A stretch of DNA of 64,000 nucleotides, from positions 558,001 to 622,000 of the forward strand of contig JACZZP010000012.1 of NCBI GenBank assembly GCA_015183035.1, written 5' to 3'. The notes under the pieces were generated by a model. It searched no databases and was not told where the DNA came from. It saw only the letters and a list, made by a program, of their open reading frames with translations. Every line of letters begins with the position of its first letter. Position 1 is the first letter of the stretch. Made by a program: the position numbers and the translations under genes. Of the stretch, positions 53,065 to 64,000 are shown in pieces. Origin of the DNA: Meloidogyne chitwoodi (lineage: Eukaryota > Nematoda > Chromadorea > Rhabditida > Meloidogynidae).

Positions 53065-54529
53065 TGTCGTATAATTAATTATACGAGTTGATCTTTAAGG
53101 GATTTAATTAATATATTATTTTACAATTTTATTGTTAATTTTACTTTACTACGTTATTTTCTCAGGAAACTTTGTTTCCTGAGAAAGTCCACACTCTCAT
53201 TTCCCCTTAATCTTTTATTATTGTTTTCTCTCATCCATTGATTACCGGAAAATTCCTCTTCGGAAAATTCCTCTCGGAAAATTCCTCTTCAAATTTTCGG
53301 AAAATTCCTCTTTAACGGAAAATTCCTCTTTAAGCAAAATAATCGGAAAATTCCTCTTCGGAAATTCCTCTTTTTTGAGGAAAATTCCTCTCCAAATTAA
53401 AAATTATGGTTGTTCTTTAGTATATGGGACCCGAACTCGGATCAAGTAACACATATCATTCGATTCCTCTTGTCGAGCTGAGTTCGAATATATAAATTTT
53501 ATTTCTAGGAAAAATGTTTGAGCCGAGTTACAGGTCCCTGAAATTCGAAAAACCATAGGGGGGACCAAGCTCTTTTTGGTGTGAAAAATTCGTTTATACA
53601 AATGATAGCTCATTTGAAAGAACTCTTCGAAACCTATCGAATGAGACCAAAATTGTCGAAATTGAACGATTTTGAAGAAAGTTATGAAGGACCGAAGTTT
53701 GCTGGAAAACACGCCAAACTTGGACCTATTGGGAGTTTTTTATGACTTCTTCATTTGGGAGCCCATCTCTCGTTGGCTTTTGATACATGCGTTATTCTAC
53801 GGCGCAAATTACAACAAAATAATTAATTAAGTGAAAATAATTGAAGTGCAGCCGCGATAATCACCTCAAATGAGCTTACTCCCCCCTATGGTTTTTCGAT
53901 ATTTGGGGACCTGTAACTCGGTGAGTATTTGTCTCCTGCAAGAAATTCTTATATATTCGAACTCAGCTCGACAAGAGGAATCGAATGATATGTGTTACTT
54001 GATCCGAGTTCGGGTCCCATATACTAAAGAACAACCATAATTTTTAATTTGGAGAGGAATTTTCCTCTAAAAAGAGGAATTTCCGAAGAGGAATTTTCCG
54101 ATTATTTTGCTTAGAGAGGAATTTTCCGTTAAAGAGGAATTTTCCGAAAATTTGGAGAGGAATTTTCCGAGAGGAATTTTCCGAAGAGGAATTTTCCGGT
54201 CACCCATCCATTAAGCCCACGCTAGGTCATACATATAAGAAATCCCCTATATAAGCCAGCACTTATTTCCACTAAGTAAGTCGTCTAGTATTCATTCAAT
54301 TAAAAAAGGCCAAAGCCTTATTCCAAGTTTTATTTCTTCAGAATTAAATATTAATTTATTATTTATTATTATATTCTTTATTAATTAAATAAATATTATT
54401 ATTAATATTCTTTTTATTGGAAACAAATATTTAATTAAATATTAGTTAATTACTTTCTAAAAAGTAAGTTTCGACACTCTTCTTAAAGAGTAAAAATTTC
54501 CTGTCAAGTAAATCTAATTTTATTCGACA
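53065..54529 (+). mobile_element. 3-prime LTR of the BEL/Pao element, split by a later insertion
   Basis: Starts TGTCGTATAA and ends TTATTCGACA, i.e. the TG...CA ends with a 5-bp inverted repeat expected of an LTR. A TATA box (ctatataagcc, about 54249) and a poly-A-rich tail are visible. Removing the 53240-54204 element and one copy of its duplication leaves about 490 bp. No second LTR is seen in the window. Confidence 0.7.
53240..54204. mobile_element. 965-bp long-TIR element nested in the LTR
   Basis: Ends GATTACCGGAAAATTCC and, from the right, GGTGACCGGAAAATTCC. Arms of about 250 bp are packed with 'ggaaaattcctct' repeats. Target duplication catccatt at 53232-53239 and 54205-54212. The core (53560-53900) is shared with the element at 61063-61733 and with degraded copies at 1640, 6590 and 15950. 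No transposase seen, so non-autonomous. Confidence 0.8.
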
Positions 54530-54928
54530 TTTTTTTAAATTAATTTCGAAATTTAAAAAAAAAATATATAGTATTTCGAAATTAGTCGTGTAAAATTAAT
54601 TCATTAATTTTATATAATTTAAATAGTACATATATATGATGACAGACAAATTTTAAAAGGTTAAAACACATAAAGATGATATACAATATTTCTCAAATTA
54701 TATAAAAGAAAAATACCGAAATTTACCTATTTCTTCTTTTTAATTAATTATTTCACTAACCACTTTATGTACTTTTCCCAATCCCTTAAGTATATAAATA
54801 ATATTATTTAAATAAATTTTAATTTATTTTAAATTATACTATATTAAATTATAAATTATAGCCTATTATAATTATTTTAAGACAAAATTATTATAAAAAC
54901 ATATATTTTTTAAATTAAAGTGAATATA
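54530..54928. other. Upstream region of secreted-family copy 4
   Basis: Third copy of the promoter-proximal sequence seen at 42720-43098 and 46620-47018. The BEL LTR ends exactly at its left side, so the retroelement inserted into an older copy of this duplicated flank. Confidence 0.65.
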
Positions 54929-56792
54929 ATGTATCAGAAATTTAAATTTTTGTTACAAATTATTTTTTTTCTTTATTTTTTCAATTCAACATTAATGATG
55001 TTAAACAATCAACGAGTTGTTGTTGAAAATGTTTTAAAAGATAATAGTCAAGATTTAAAATTAATAAAAATGGATTTAATTAAATCAGACAAAGCAGATG
55101 AAAAAAAACTTTTGGAAATAATTATTGAATTTAATTATTCTAAAATAAGTAACTCATCTCTTTTTTTAATACCTTACAATAAATCATGTTATGAAGGAAA
55201 AAAACATTTATCAACTCAACAGAAATTAGTTGAAAATAATAGAAAACAAATAACTTCGAAAGTAATTTTTACAAATGAATATAGAAAAGGGATTAGAATA
55301 TGCAAACATGTTAATGTAAGTATACATTTTAATTTTTAATTCTTTTAATTTTTTAAATTAAATAAATTTGATTTGTTGAATATTTTAATTAAAATATTTT
55401 ATAATAAAATTGAAAGACAAAATCTTTTTTTTTAACAAAAAGCCCAAATATGTTGCAAAATGCCAAAATAGGTTGTTACATATCAATAGGTACCATCTAA
55501 ACAAGTTAATTTTCCAAAAATAATCACATATTTGAGCTTCTCCCATCATAACTGATCCGTGAAAAAATAATTGTAAATAGTGTTGGGAATGATTCTGTTA
55601 TTCGGGTAAAATGGTCTCTATCTTCACACACACTCTCTCATTCTTTTTTATGCAACTCTTCCCTTTTTCCGACTCAACCCGGTCATACCCGGTTTTAAAA
55701 GCACGGCTGTATAGACAGACACCATTTGCGGAATTTACCGCACATTCTTCTCTGTGTCTGTAAATACAGCCGTGTAATCAAAACCGGGTATGACCGGGTT
55801 GAGTCGGAAAAAGGGAAGAGTTGCATAAAAAAGAAAGAGAGAGTGTGTGTGAAGATAGAGACCATTTTACCCGAATAACAGAATCATTCCCAACACTAAT
55901 TGTAAACCTAAAAATCCTGTCTCTAACTATAACTATAACCAATACTTTCGTTTCGTCAAGAATAGATATTTTTATTTTCACACATCTCATATCCTAGTAT
56001 CAGTGAAAGATATAAAAAATTATTTTTATAAATTAATATTAAATTTTTTTGAAGGAAATAATGAAAATTTTACCACTTTTAAATTCATTAATACATTTTG
56101 AACCAAAAGAAGGAGAAGAAGAATTAAATAAAGTAACAAAAAAAATAAATGGAGTAAATTCAATTATTTCATATCTTAATGATAATGATATTCAATGTAA
56201 ATTAACTAAATTAATATTTTATTTAAATACTGAAAATGTTGGATTTGTTGATCCAATAGTTATTAAAAGGAAAAGAAATTTAGAAAAAAAAGAAAGTTCA
56301 TATATTGGAATTTGTTTAAAATTTAATAATTCTGGTAATTATTATATTAAATTAGTTGATGATTGGTTTGAAGAATTTGGATTTTATTTTTATTTAAATG
56401 TAAAAAATGAAGGAGATGAAGAATGTGTTGAAAAATATTTTGATGGAAATAATGAAGAAGAAAAAAAATTAATTGAAAATTTAAGAAAAGGTATAGAAAT
56501 ATTTATTATAAATATTGAAGAACCTATAAATGAAGATATTAAAATGTTTGAAATGAGAAAAATGTTTATAGAAGAAATACATAATTTTGTTATTAGAATT
56601 AAACCTTTATTTGATGATGAAGACTTTAAATATAATTTAAAAGAAAAGGAAGAGAAAGAAAAAGAAGAGAAAGAAAAAGAAGAGAAAGAAAAGGAAAAGG
56701 AAAAGAAGGGAAAAGAAAAGAAAGAAGAAAAAACTTCTAAAACAAAAAAATTTGATTTTAGTCGTGCTCTAAAAGGATTATCTATCTCTTAG
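54929..56792 (+). CDS. Secreted KE-tail family, copy 4 (intact)
   Basis: The best-preserved member. Exon 1 54929-55315 (129 codons; signal peptide MYQKFKFLLQIIFFLYFFNS) and exon 2 56055-56792 join in phase 0 to 374 residues. Conserved segments: VVVENVLKDNSQDLKLIKMD, YNKSCYEGKK, the core ESSYIGICLKFNNSGNYYIK, DDWFEEFGFYFYLNVKNEGD, then MRKMFIEEIHNFVIRIKPLF and a Lys/Glu repeat tail ending KKFDFSRALKGLSIS. No catalytic motif or known domain is visible. A secreted protein with a highly charged tail in a plant-parasite-like genome is an effector candidate by analogy only. The intron carries a hAT-like hairpin element (55578-55898). The tail length varies between copies in units of KEKEE type. Confidence 0.75.
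55578..55898. mobile_element. 321-bp hAT-like hairpin MITE
   Basis: Ends TAGTGTTGGGAATGATTCTG and its exact inverse. The arms are nearly perfect inverted repeats of about 130 bp with a short loop. Target duplication attgtaaa at 55570-55577 and 55899-55906. Located in the intron of secreted-family copy 4. A transcript through it would form a very long hairpin. Confidence 0.85.
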
Positions 56793-57810
56793 AAAATAAT
56801 ATTTTTTATTTTCCTCTATTAAAAATTTCCAAATTAATATTTTTCTTATTTTAAGATTTTTTTTTAAATTAATATAGATGCTTCTTATAGAAAGCATAAA
56901 ATACCTTTTTATCTTTAAACTCCTTGCAAATGTATTTTAATATTAAAATACCCTATCATATTATAGTACTTTCTAACTTTATTTTTTCCTTATTTCCACT
57001 GACTCATGATACGTTGCCCAAAAAAAGTTTTTTTAATTTTTACAAATTATTTGCAACATTTGCAATTAAACATTTAATTATAAAATGATTTAGTAATCCA
57101 TTCTAGTCACATTTATTTATTTTATTAGGTAAATCTTTTAAAAATGGTTTTTTAATTTAAAAAAATTAAAAAGGCTTAAAATACTAATTGGTAGATTTTA
57201 TATTTTTCAATTTTATTATCAACAAATTTCCCAAACACATGTATTGATAAATCTCAAGGAATATTTAACATTTAATTTAAATTTAATTTTTCTCCCAATT
57301 GAATATTTAGAAAAAAATCCGCTTAAAAAATATAAATTTATTCAATAAAATTATTTAAATAAAGTTGCATATAAAATTTTTAAAATATTTTCAAATGTAT
57401 ATGTTGGCTCCCCGACTTTTAGACAATGGACTTTACGTCAACGAACTTTTCGTCAATAAACAAATATTTTTTAAAAAAAAGTTAAACGAGAATTTCGTTT
57501 TAAATGTTACAGTTTATTGTAAAATATACCTATATATTAATTATAAATAGTATGTATTTAGTTATTGTAATTAGTAATGGGGTGGTTATGTAACTTAATT
57601 GCGTGTTGATCTTATTGGTGGTGATTTCTAGGGAGGTCAGTCCAGTTATGCTTCTTTTTAACGGTAAAGGACGATTCAGTGTCGCCTGATTCAGAGTAGC
57701 TCGTATAACTTTTTTCATTTTAAACTTTTTCAAATAATTTTTATGTCATTCGAAAGAGCTCGAAAAGTAGAGTCCAATCAAACAAACAAATATTATGCAT
57801 AATTTTTTAG
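56793..57810. other. Downstream flank of copy 4, TOM22-less
   Basis: Bases 56870-57320 match the spacer that precedes TOM22 (44640-45070), but homology ends at 'tagaaaaaaatccg' and no TOM22 follows. The same breakpoint recurs after copy 5 (63750). The 57400-57780 part has short open frames without supporting features. Confidence 0.55.
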
Positions 57811-58497
57811 GGTACTTGTCGGTTATCCCTACGCACTTTTGCGGACTTTTTTTTGCGGACAAAATTTAAAAAATATATATAAAACAACTACAATAAAAAA
57901 TCAATCCAATGCCCAATATTTCCCCCAAGCAAGTATAATTTCTTCAAAAACGTCTCCATCACCAATCATTTTCCTCCAAATAAATTCTGCAAAATAACTT
58001 TCCAAATGATGACGTGCTGTAGATTTCTAATTGCTCTTCACACCATTTTATAGATGTGAGTTCTTTAGCCCAACTATAGATGAACCGAACAATTGTGACA
58101 AATGAAAGTTTCGTATTGCTGAACCAGTTGCCACTGCGAACACCTTGTTGTTGACGACATCTCCTACATTCCCAAACTGGACGTTGTTTGTGATAAAGTT
58201 TCATTTCATGTCCATCGCGACAAACTCTAGTTTTGTGTAGAAGACCTCGATCTTGTAAAAATTCGATGGCATCTTTTTCAGTTGTTGGCAAATCCCAAAT
58301 TTTCATTATAAAGTAAATAGAATAATAAAATCAAAATAATAGACTGCAACTAAATAAAATATCAAATTAAAAAAATAAAATTTAAAATAGAATACAATAA
58401 AATGTAATTTTTTATTTATTCTTGTCTTTTTATATATTAATAAATTTTGTCCGCAAAAAAAGTCCGCAAAAGTGCGTAGGGATAACCGACAAGTACC
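57811..58497 (-). mobile_element. Merlin DNA transposon with longer transposase fragment
   Basis: TIRs GGTACTTGTCGGTTATCCCT; perfect 8-bp target duplication ttttttag at 57803-57810 and 58498-58505. Subterminal 'gcacttttgcggac' motifs are shared with the copy at 37328. It contains the 115-codon transposase start listed separately, and too little room for a complete catalytic domain. Confidence 0.9.
57959..58306 (-). pseudogene. Merlin transposase, N-terminal part
   Basis: Begins MKIWDLPTTEKDAIEFLQDR. A zinc-ribbon C-x2-G-H...C-x2-C (CRDGHEMKLY, ECRRCRQQQGV) is followed by the typical NWF and a helix with IYSWAKELT. In Merlin/IS1016 transposases the DDE catalytic core comes after this; here a stop at 57959 ends the frame, and a shifted continuation (EEIILAWGKYWALD) is visible to about 57900. 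Inactive fragment. Confidence 0.8.
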
Positions 58498-58640
58498 TTT
58501 TTTAGTTTTAGAACTTTAATAAAACATTTATATTTTAAATTAATTTTTTTTAAATTAATTTTAGAAAATAAAAATATATTTCACGTGAATATATTTCGAA
58601 ATTAGTCGTGTAAAATCAATTTTTTCAATTAAAATATTAA

Positions 58641-59046
58641 GACACTTTTTAAGAAGAAAGAGCCCTTTTCTGCGGACTTTTTTTGCGGACAAATTTTAAT
58701 TAATTTTTCTTTTAATTTTTGACTTAAGTCAAGAAGAGTTTATTGTTCACAGACATTACCTCTCACATATTAAAAAGTTTCTACGTTGATTAAGTAATTT
58801 AATAAGATATACCAATATTGTTATAACTCTCCTTCTGATAAATTATATAATTTTAATTAAGTAAATAAAATTTTTAAGAGTTTGAGAATTGAATTTAATA
58901 ACAAAATGTAAATTAAAAAATATTTAATAATATATATTTTTTAATTAATTTATTACCTTAAGTCAAAAATTAAAAGATAAATAATTAATTAAATTTATCC
59001 GCAAAAAAAGTCCGCAGAAAAGGGCTCTCTCTTCTTAATAAGTGCC
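58641..59046. mobile_element. 406-bp Merlin-like MITE, relative of 36770-37181
   Basis: Ends GACACTTTTTAAGAAGAAAG and, from the right, GGCACTTATTAAGAAGAGAG, continuing through 'ctgcggactttttttgcgga'. The interior has the same 'cttaagtcaa' inverted motif as the RUVBL1 MITE. The 8-bp target duplication is not recognisable here. Confidence 0.7.
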
Positions 59047-59582
59047 CAAATTTATTTAAAATTTTTTTTTAAATTTTTATATTTTTTTAGTGTCAATCAA
59101 ATTTTAAAAGGTTAAAACATAAAATAAATATAAAATTTCTCAATTTTATAAAAGAAAAATACCGACATTTATTTCTCCTTTTTGCTTGTGCTTCTTGCAC
59201 TTTTCTCAATCCCTCTAAAATTAGTATATAAATAATATTGTTAAATAACATTTTATTTATTTTAATTATAAATTTATTTATTTTAAATTAATTTAAAAAT
59301 ATTTAAATATTAGAAACCGGACTGATATTTATTATATATTTATATAGAGGATATTTTTAAATATATCTTTAAATATTGACGAGATTTTGAAAATACCGAG
59401 ACCGGGAATTTGAAAAATAGAATGACCGGAAAAACCGGTGATTCCCGATCAAGGTTTCATTCCGGTGCCTCCAAAAAATCCGGGAAAAAAGACTGGGAAA
59501 AGAGATCGGGACCGGTCACTAATCTATATCGTATATCGATAGAAGAAGAAAAGTCCAGATTCTAATAAATTTTTACATTTTT

Positions 59583-59738
59583 TACCGGGTCCACCCCTGA
59601 ACATCAAACTAACCAATTGGTCAAATCTCTTACAACCAGTTGGTCCCGCACAAACTATGTTATATTGGAGGTGTTTTATTACTTTTCGTTTAAGGGATTT
59701 GACCAATCGGTTAATTTGATGTTCAGGGGTGGACCCGA
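59583..59738. repeat. Short fold-back with 48-bp arms
   Basis: Arms contain gggtccacccctgaacatca and tgatgttcaggggtggaccc, continuing into 'ttggtcaaatctctta' and its inverse. Flanks 'tttttacc' and 'attttacc' suggest a target duplication. The region before it (59400-59520) is a GC-richer 'gaccgg' patch ending GGTCACTA. Confidence 0.6.
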
Positions 59739-59852
59739 TTTTACCGAAATGGTGCTTTTATAATGTTTGAAATTCAGATTTTTCGGAACGGAGTCATTTT
59801 GAGTCAAAAGAATTATATATTTAATTCCTAACTTTAATTTAAATAACATATT

Positions 59853-60525
59853 GGCACTTGTACACTTATAACGGAAGACCCCACCTTCATCAATGCTGCG
59901 CCTTTTTTTATTGCGATGAAAAAATACTTTAGACTGACTTGATTGAAATTGCCCCAAGAAAACTTTGATGTGTAAATATGTATATTTATAAATTAATAGA
60001 AAAGAAAATAAAACAACATAAATTAAAAAGGAGGAATAAATTTGTTAATCTCACATTCATTAGCATCAGAATTTTGTTGATATTGGCCGAACGACGGAAC
60101 AAAAATCATCAATGTATCCACGAAGATTATGGCGATGAGTTTCTATTGGATCTTGTTCATTCTTTTGGCCGATCTCCAAAGTCGTTTCAATGTTTTGTGT
60201 ACGAATATCAAGATCTGTGGGATTAAGAAATTTTTTTGGAATGGTTGCGTGTTTATATATGTAAAGGTTTTCCTCTTCTCAATATAATTCCAAGTTCATT
60301 AATACGACTTATTAATTGATCATAGTTCATTTTTATAATGTTTTTATTTTTTACAAATATGGCACAAATACAAAGTAACGCTATTATTTAAAATTCAAAT
60401 TTAACATTCCTTTACACAGCAAAGTTTTCTTGGGGCAATATCAATCAAGTCAGTCTAAAGTATTTTTTCGGCGCATTAAAAAAGGCGCGGGAAGAAGGAG
60501 AGGCCGTTTTAAGGGTACAAGTACC
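59853..60525 (-). mobile_element. 673-bp TIR element just upstream of copy 5
   Basis: Terminal repeats of about 110 bp (59853-59965 and 60415-60525) start GGCACTTGTAC / GGTACTTGTAC and share 'tgcgccgaaaaaatacttta'-type sequence. It ends about 37 bp before the start codon of secreted-family copy 5. The interior carries a minus-strand coding remnant. The GG-x-AC start resembles the Merlin elements here; the target duplication is unclear ('catatt' on both sides). Confidence 0.65.
60066..60330 (-). pseudogene. Unrecognised coding remnant inside the TIR element
   Basis: From ATG 60330 the frame reads MNYDQLISRINELGIILRRG and then needs a one-base shift at 'acatatataaac'. The continuation PTDLDIRTQNIETTLEIGQK to SVVRPISTKF ends at 60066. 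Balanced codon content suggests a former protein of about 88 residues. I cannot match it to a transposase family. Confidence 0.4.
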
Positions 60526-60562
60526 CATATTTTAATATAATTTTTAAATTAAAGTGAATATA

Positions 60563-62710
60563 ATGTATCAGAAATTTAAATTTTTGTTACAAATTATTTT
60601 TTTTCTTTATTTTTTCAATTCAACATTAATGATGATGTTAAACAATCAACGAGTTGTTGTTGAAAATGTTTTAGAAGTAGATAATAGTCCAGATTTTATT
60701 AAATTAATAAAAATGGATTTAATTAAATCAGATGAAGAAAATGGAAAAAAACTTTTGGAAATAATTATTGAATTTAATTCTGATTATGGAACAAAATTTT
60801 TTTTGAAACCTTTTAATGGATGATGTTATGAAATACCAGACAATTATTATAAAACTTATCTGCATGCCAAAGTTGGAAATAATAAAATGCAATTGGAATT
60901 GAAAGAAATTTTTAGTGATGAATACAGACAAGGAATTAAAATATGCAAAAAGTCTTATATTGATGTAAGTACATTTTTAATTTTTTTAAATAATAAAGTT
61001 GAATTTTAATTAAAATTTCTATAAAAACGGTAAAAGGGCAAATCTTTTTTAAATATTTTTTTGGCTCTATATGAAAGGAAGGCCACCATCCAATTTTTTC
61101 TATATTCTTAAAAAATGGGTAATTTTTATATGTCATTCGAAAGTGCTCGTCGAGCTGAGTCGAATGACATAAAAACTAGTCATCAGAAACAACTTTGGGC
61201 CGAGTTACAGGTCCCCGAAAATTGAAAAACCATAGGGTGGAGTAAGCTCATTTTTGACTGAAAAATTCGAAAATGAGTATGATAGCTCATCCGAAAGAGC
61301 TCTTCAAGACCTATCGAATGAAACCAAAATCAGTTTGATTGAACGATTATGAACAAAGTTATAACGGATCGATTTTAATAGAAACACGCCAAACTTGGAC
61401 CTATTGGGAGTGTTTTATGACTTCTTCGTTTGGGCGCCCATCTCTGGTTGGCTTTTTGGTACATGCGTTAATCTACAGCTATAATTACAACAAAATAATT
61501 AATTAAGTGAAAATAATTTAGGAGCAGCCGCGGTAATCACTTAGAAGAGCTTGGTCCACCCTATGGTTTTTCAATTTTCGGGGACCTGTAACTCGGCCCA
61601 AAGTTGTTTCTGAGGACTAGTTTTTATGTCATTTGACTCAGCTCGACGAGCTCTTTCGAATGACATATAAAAATTACCCATTTTTTAAGAATATAGAAAA
61701 AATTGGATGGTGGCCTTCCTTTCATATAGTGCCATTTTTTTATATTTTGTGTGTTTTTATTAGACTGAAAGGGATAAAAGGACAGATATAATTAAATATA
61801 TATTCATTTCGCTAACTGTGAAACAGTACTGGTCCCGTAACATTTTTATACAATAATCACCATTGTTCCACAAATTCCCCCGTTTTATTTGAAAACTTTG
61901 ATTTTTGTCGTTTCATATAATTTAAAAAATTCGTTTCCTTCGTTCCGAAAGTCTTTTTTTCGTTGAGTCAAGAGCTGATTTTTATTTTCGCACAGCTCTA
62001 ATCCTATTATTATATAGATATAAAAAATTATTTTTATAAATTAATATTTAAAAAAATTTTAGCCACTGGAAATTTTACCACTTTTAAATTCATTAATATA
62101 TTTTGAACCAAAAGAAGGAGAAGAAGAATTAAATCAAATAACAAAAATAAATGGAGTAAATTCAATTATTTCATATCCTAATAATATTCAATATAAATTA
62201 GTGAAATTAGAATTGAATTTAAATACAGAAAATTTTGGAGAAGCTTCATATATTGGAATTTGTTTAAAATTTAATAATCCTGGTAATTATTATATTAAAA
62301 TAAATTCTGTTTTGATTGGAGAATTTTCATTTTACTTTTTTGTAAAAAATGAAGGAGAAGAAGAAAACTGTGTTTCACAAAATTTTATTGGAAATAATGA
62401 AGAAGAAAAAAAATTAATTGAAAATTTAAGAAAAGGTATACAAATAGATGTTATAAATATTATAGAACCTATAAATAAAAATATTAAAATGTTTAAAATA
62501 AGAAAAATGTTTGGAGAAAGAGCTTATCGTGTTGCTAAGATTAAACCTTTATTTGATGATGAAGACTTTAAATATAATTTAAAAGAAATAGAAGAAAAAG
62601 AAAAAGAAGAGAAAGAAAAGGAAAAGAAGGGAAAAGAAAAGAAAGAAGAAAAAACTTCTAAAACAAAAAAATTTAATTTTAGTCGTGCTCTTGAAGGAAT
62701 ATCTCTTTGA
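60563..62710 (+). pseudogene. Secreted KE-tail family, copy 5 (premature TGA in exon 1)
   Basis: Exon 1 60563-60964 (signal peptide MYQKFKFLLQIIFFLYFFNS; 134 codons including a TGA at 60821-60823 where other copies have a Gly codon), exon 2 62063-62710, phase 0. The core is shortened: the segment between SYP and SSYIGICLKFNN is smaller than in copies 1-4. The Lys/Glu tail is intact and the end reads KKFNFSRALEGISL. Apart from the TGA both exons are open, so it is a young pseudogene, or a readthrough case, or a base error. The intron carries the 671-bp element at 61063-61733, and a TIR element replaces the usual promoter flank. Confidence 0.6.
61063..61733. mobile_element. 671-bp long-TIR element in the intron of copy 5
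   Basis: Ends GGCTCTATATGAAAGGAAGG and, from the right, GGCACTATATGAAAGGAAGG. Arms of about 175 bp; target duplication attttttt on both sides. The core from 'gaaaaattcgaaaatgag' to 'ggtaatcacttagaag' matches the element at 53240-54204, although the arms are unrelated. No transposase. Confidence 0.8.
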
Positions 62711-62751
62711 AAATAATATTTTTGATTTTCATCTATCAAAAGTATCCAAAT

Positions 62752-62829
62752 TAGAGTTAGGAACGGGATCGGGTCCCGATCCCGTTTCCCGATTTCCCGA
62801 TCCCGATTTTTACAAAATTCCTAACTCTA
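62752..62829. mobile_element. 78-bp hAT-like miniature element with perfect 8-bp duplication
   Basis: TAGAGTTAGGAA at the left, TTCCTAACTCTA at the right; atccaaat on both sides (62744-62751, 62830-62837). The interior is 'gatcgggtcccgatcccg' palindrome. Confidence 0.8.
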
Positions 62830-62837
62830 ATCCAAAT

Positions 62838-64000
62838 CAATTTTTTCTTATTTTAAGTGTCGGAAATTCCGAATTAATTTTTTACATTAATTATTTAATT
62901 CTTTATTATTTTATAAACTTCGTTTTCTTTTTATAAACTCATTTTTTCTATTTATAGCTTTTGAATGGGACGATAAAAGAAAGTGCGATGGAAAGCCAGA
63001 TGTGTGAAAAAGAGACTGTTAAACCCTTTATTTTTGATTTGACGATTTTTGTATTTCACTTCACTTTACTTTATAACTTTAACAAACTTTTTAATAGATA
63101 AAACTTTATTTTTCTTCTAAAATATCGTTTGTGTTGTTTTGGGTTTTATAATTAAAGAAGTAATACTTTTTACTTCATAAGTTTGTTTTTAAATTTTCAT
63201 AAATTCTTTTTTATATAAGTATAAAATACTAGAGCTGTTCCAATTTAAAATAATTAAGACCAAAAAAACAAGACCAAGATACTTGGAACAGCTCTAGAAA
63301 ATACTTCTCTATCTTTTCAGCCTTTTCACCAAAATGTATTTAGTATATCTATTAAAATATCCTTTTCATTTTATAGTAATTTTAACTGTTTTTTAGTTAA
63401 TTCCACTGATTTATTTTCCTTATACACATTTCCCCAAAAACTTTTTATTTTTTAAATTTTTACAAATTTTTTGCAATATTTGCAATAAAATTCAACATTT
63501 AATTATAAAATGATTTAGTAATTCATTCTAGAAATTTATTTATTTTATTTGGATAAATATTTTAAAAATGTTTTTTTTAATTTAAAATATAAGTAAAAGG
63601 GATTAAAATATTAAATAATTGGTATATTTTTTATTTTTCACTTTATTATCAACAAATTTTCCAGACACATTTAGTGATAAACCTCAAAGAATAATTAGCA
63701 TTTAATTTTATTTTTATAAATATTTACTGAATATTTAGAAAAAAATCCGTTTAAAAAATATAAAATTATTCAATAAAATTATTAAATAAATTTGCCTATA
63801 AAAGTTTTTAACATATTTTTTTCAAATGTCATACATATATGTAGAATCTTAGTTTATGAAAATTTAGTTTTTACAATTTTTTAAATTTTATTTCACAAAG
63901 TTTTAAATAAAAAAACACACAGGGCACATTAAATCTTAAAATAAAAATTTAATTTAAAAAAAATTAAATTCTAAAGCCAAACAAAGTGTTTCTGCACTTT
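62838..64000. other. Downstream flank of copy 5
   Basis: Bases 63190-63750 repeat the spacer found after copies 1, 2 and 4, with the 86-bp hairpin element at 63229-63297, and end at the same TOM22-less breakpoint as 57320. The rest is AT-rich; no gene to the window end. Confidence 0.55.

Noticed and set aside
53404..53712. 102-codon minus-strand frame in the nested TIR element
   Set aside because: The same core at 61063-61733 does not keep the frame, and there is no recognisable domain. Treated as non-coding.

Overview
The window reads as nuclear DNA of a nematode, most likely a plant-parasitic root-knot type (Meloidogyne-like). This is inference from roughly 80% A+T, many short AT-rich GT-AG introns, a giant cysteine-rich EB-module gene, small families of secreted proteins I cannot match to anything, a BEL/Pao retrotransposon and Merlin DNA transposons. 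Nothing here is bacterial. Conserved genes I recognise, all on the minus strand in the middle of the window, are RUVBL1 (pontin), MTERF3 and TOM22, with a second TOM22 copy on the plus strand. Layout: 1-2.5 kb is decayed sequence with a remnant of a small secreted gene. From 2.5 to 13.9 kb lie two paralogous minus-strand genes that begin with a signal peptide and continue into split C2H2-type zinc-finger exons. The larger one carries three in-frame copies of a three-exon cassette, is bloated by miniature transposons, and is interrupted by a 1.45 kb insert holding a perfect 74-copy 15-bp array behind a TATA/initiator promoter. From 14.7 to 25.1 kb is one very long EB-module gene. From 26.4 to 30.5 kb is a tight, probably operonic, trio: TOM22, MTERF3 and a small single-pass membrane protein. 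From 31.3 to 62.7 kb, five copies (plus a sixth fragment) of a two-exon secreted family with a Lys/Glu-rich tail are spread around RUVBL1 and a small single-pass membrane protein. The first copy and TOM22 are present again as an inverted duplicate at 43-45.9 kb. At 49.7-54.5 kb is a broken BEL/Pao element with one LTR, itself split by a long-inverted-repeat element. Unifying themes are modular exon amplification in secreted proteins and heavy colonisation by terminal-inverted-repeat elements with 8-bp target duplications (Merlin-like, hAT-like and unclassified). Several sit in introns and two lie directly at RUVBL1 splice sites. Several copies of the secreted family carry single-base frameshifts in homopolymers, so true pseudogenes and unpolished long-read errors cannot be separated here.
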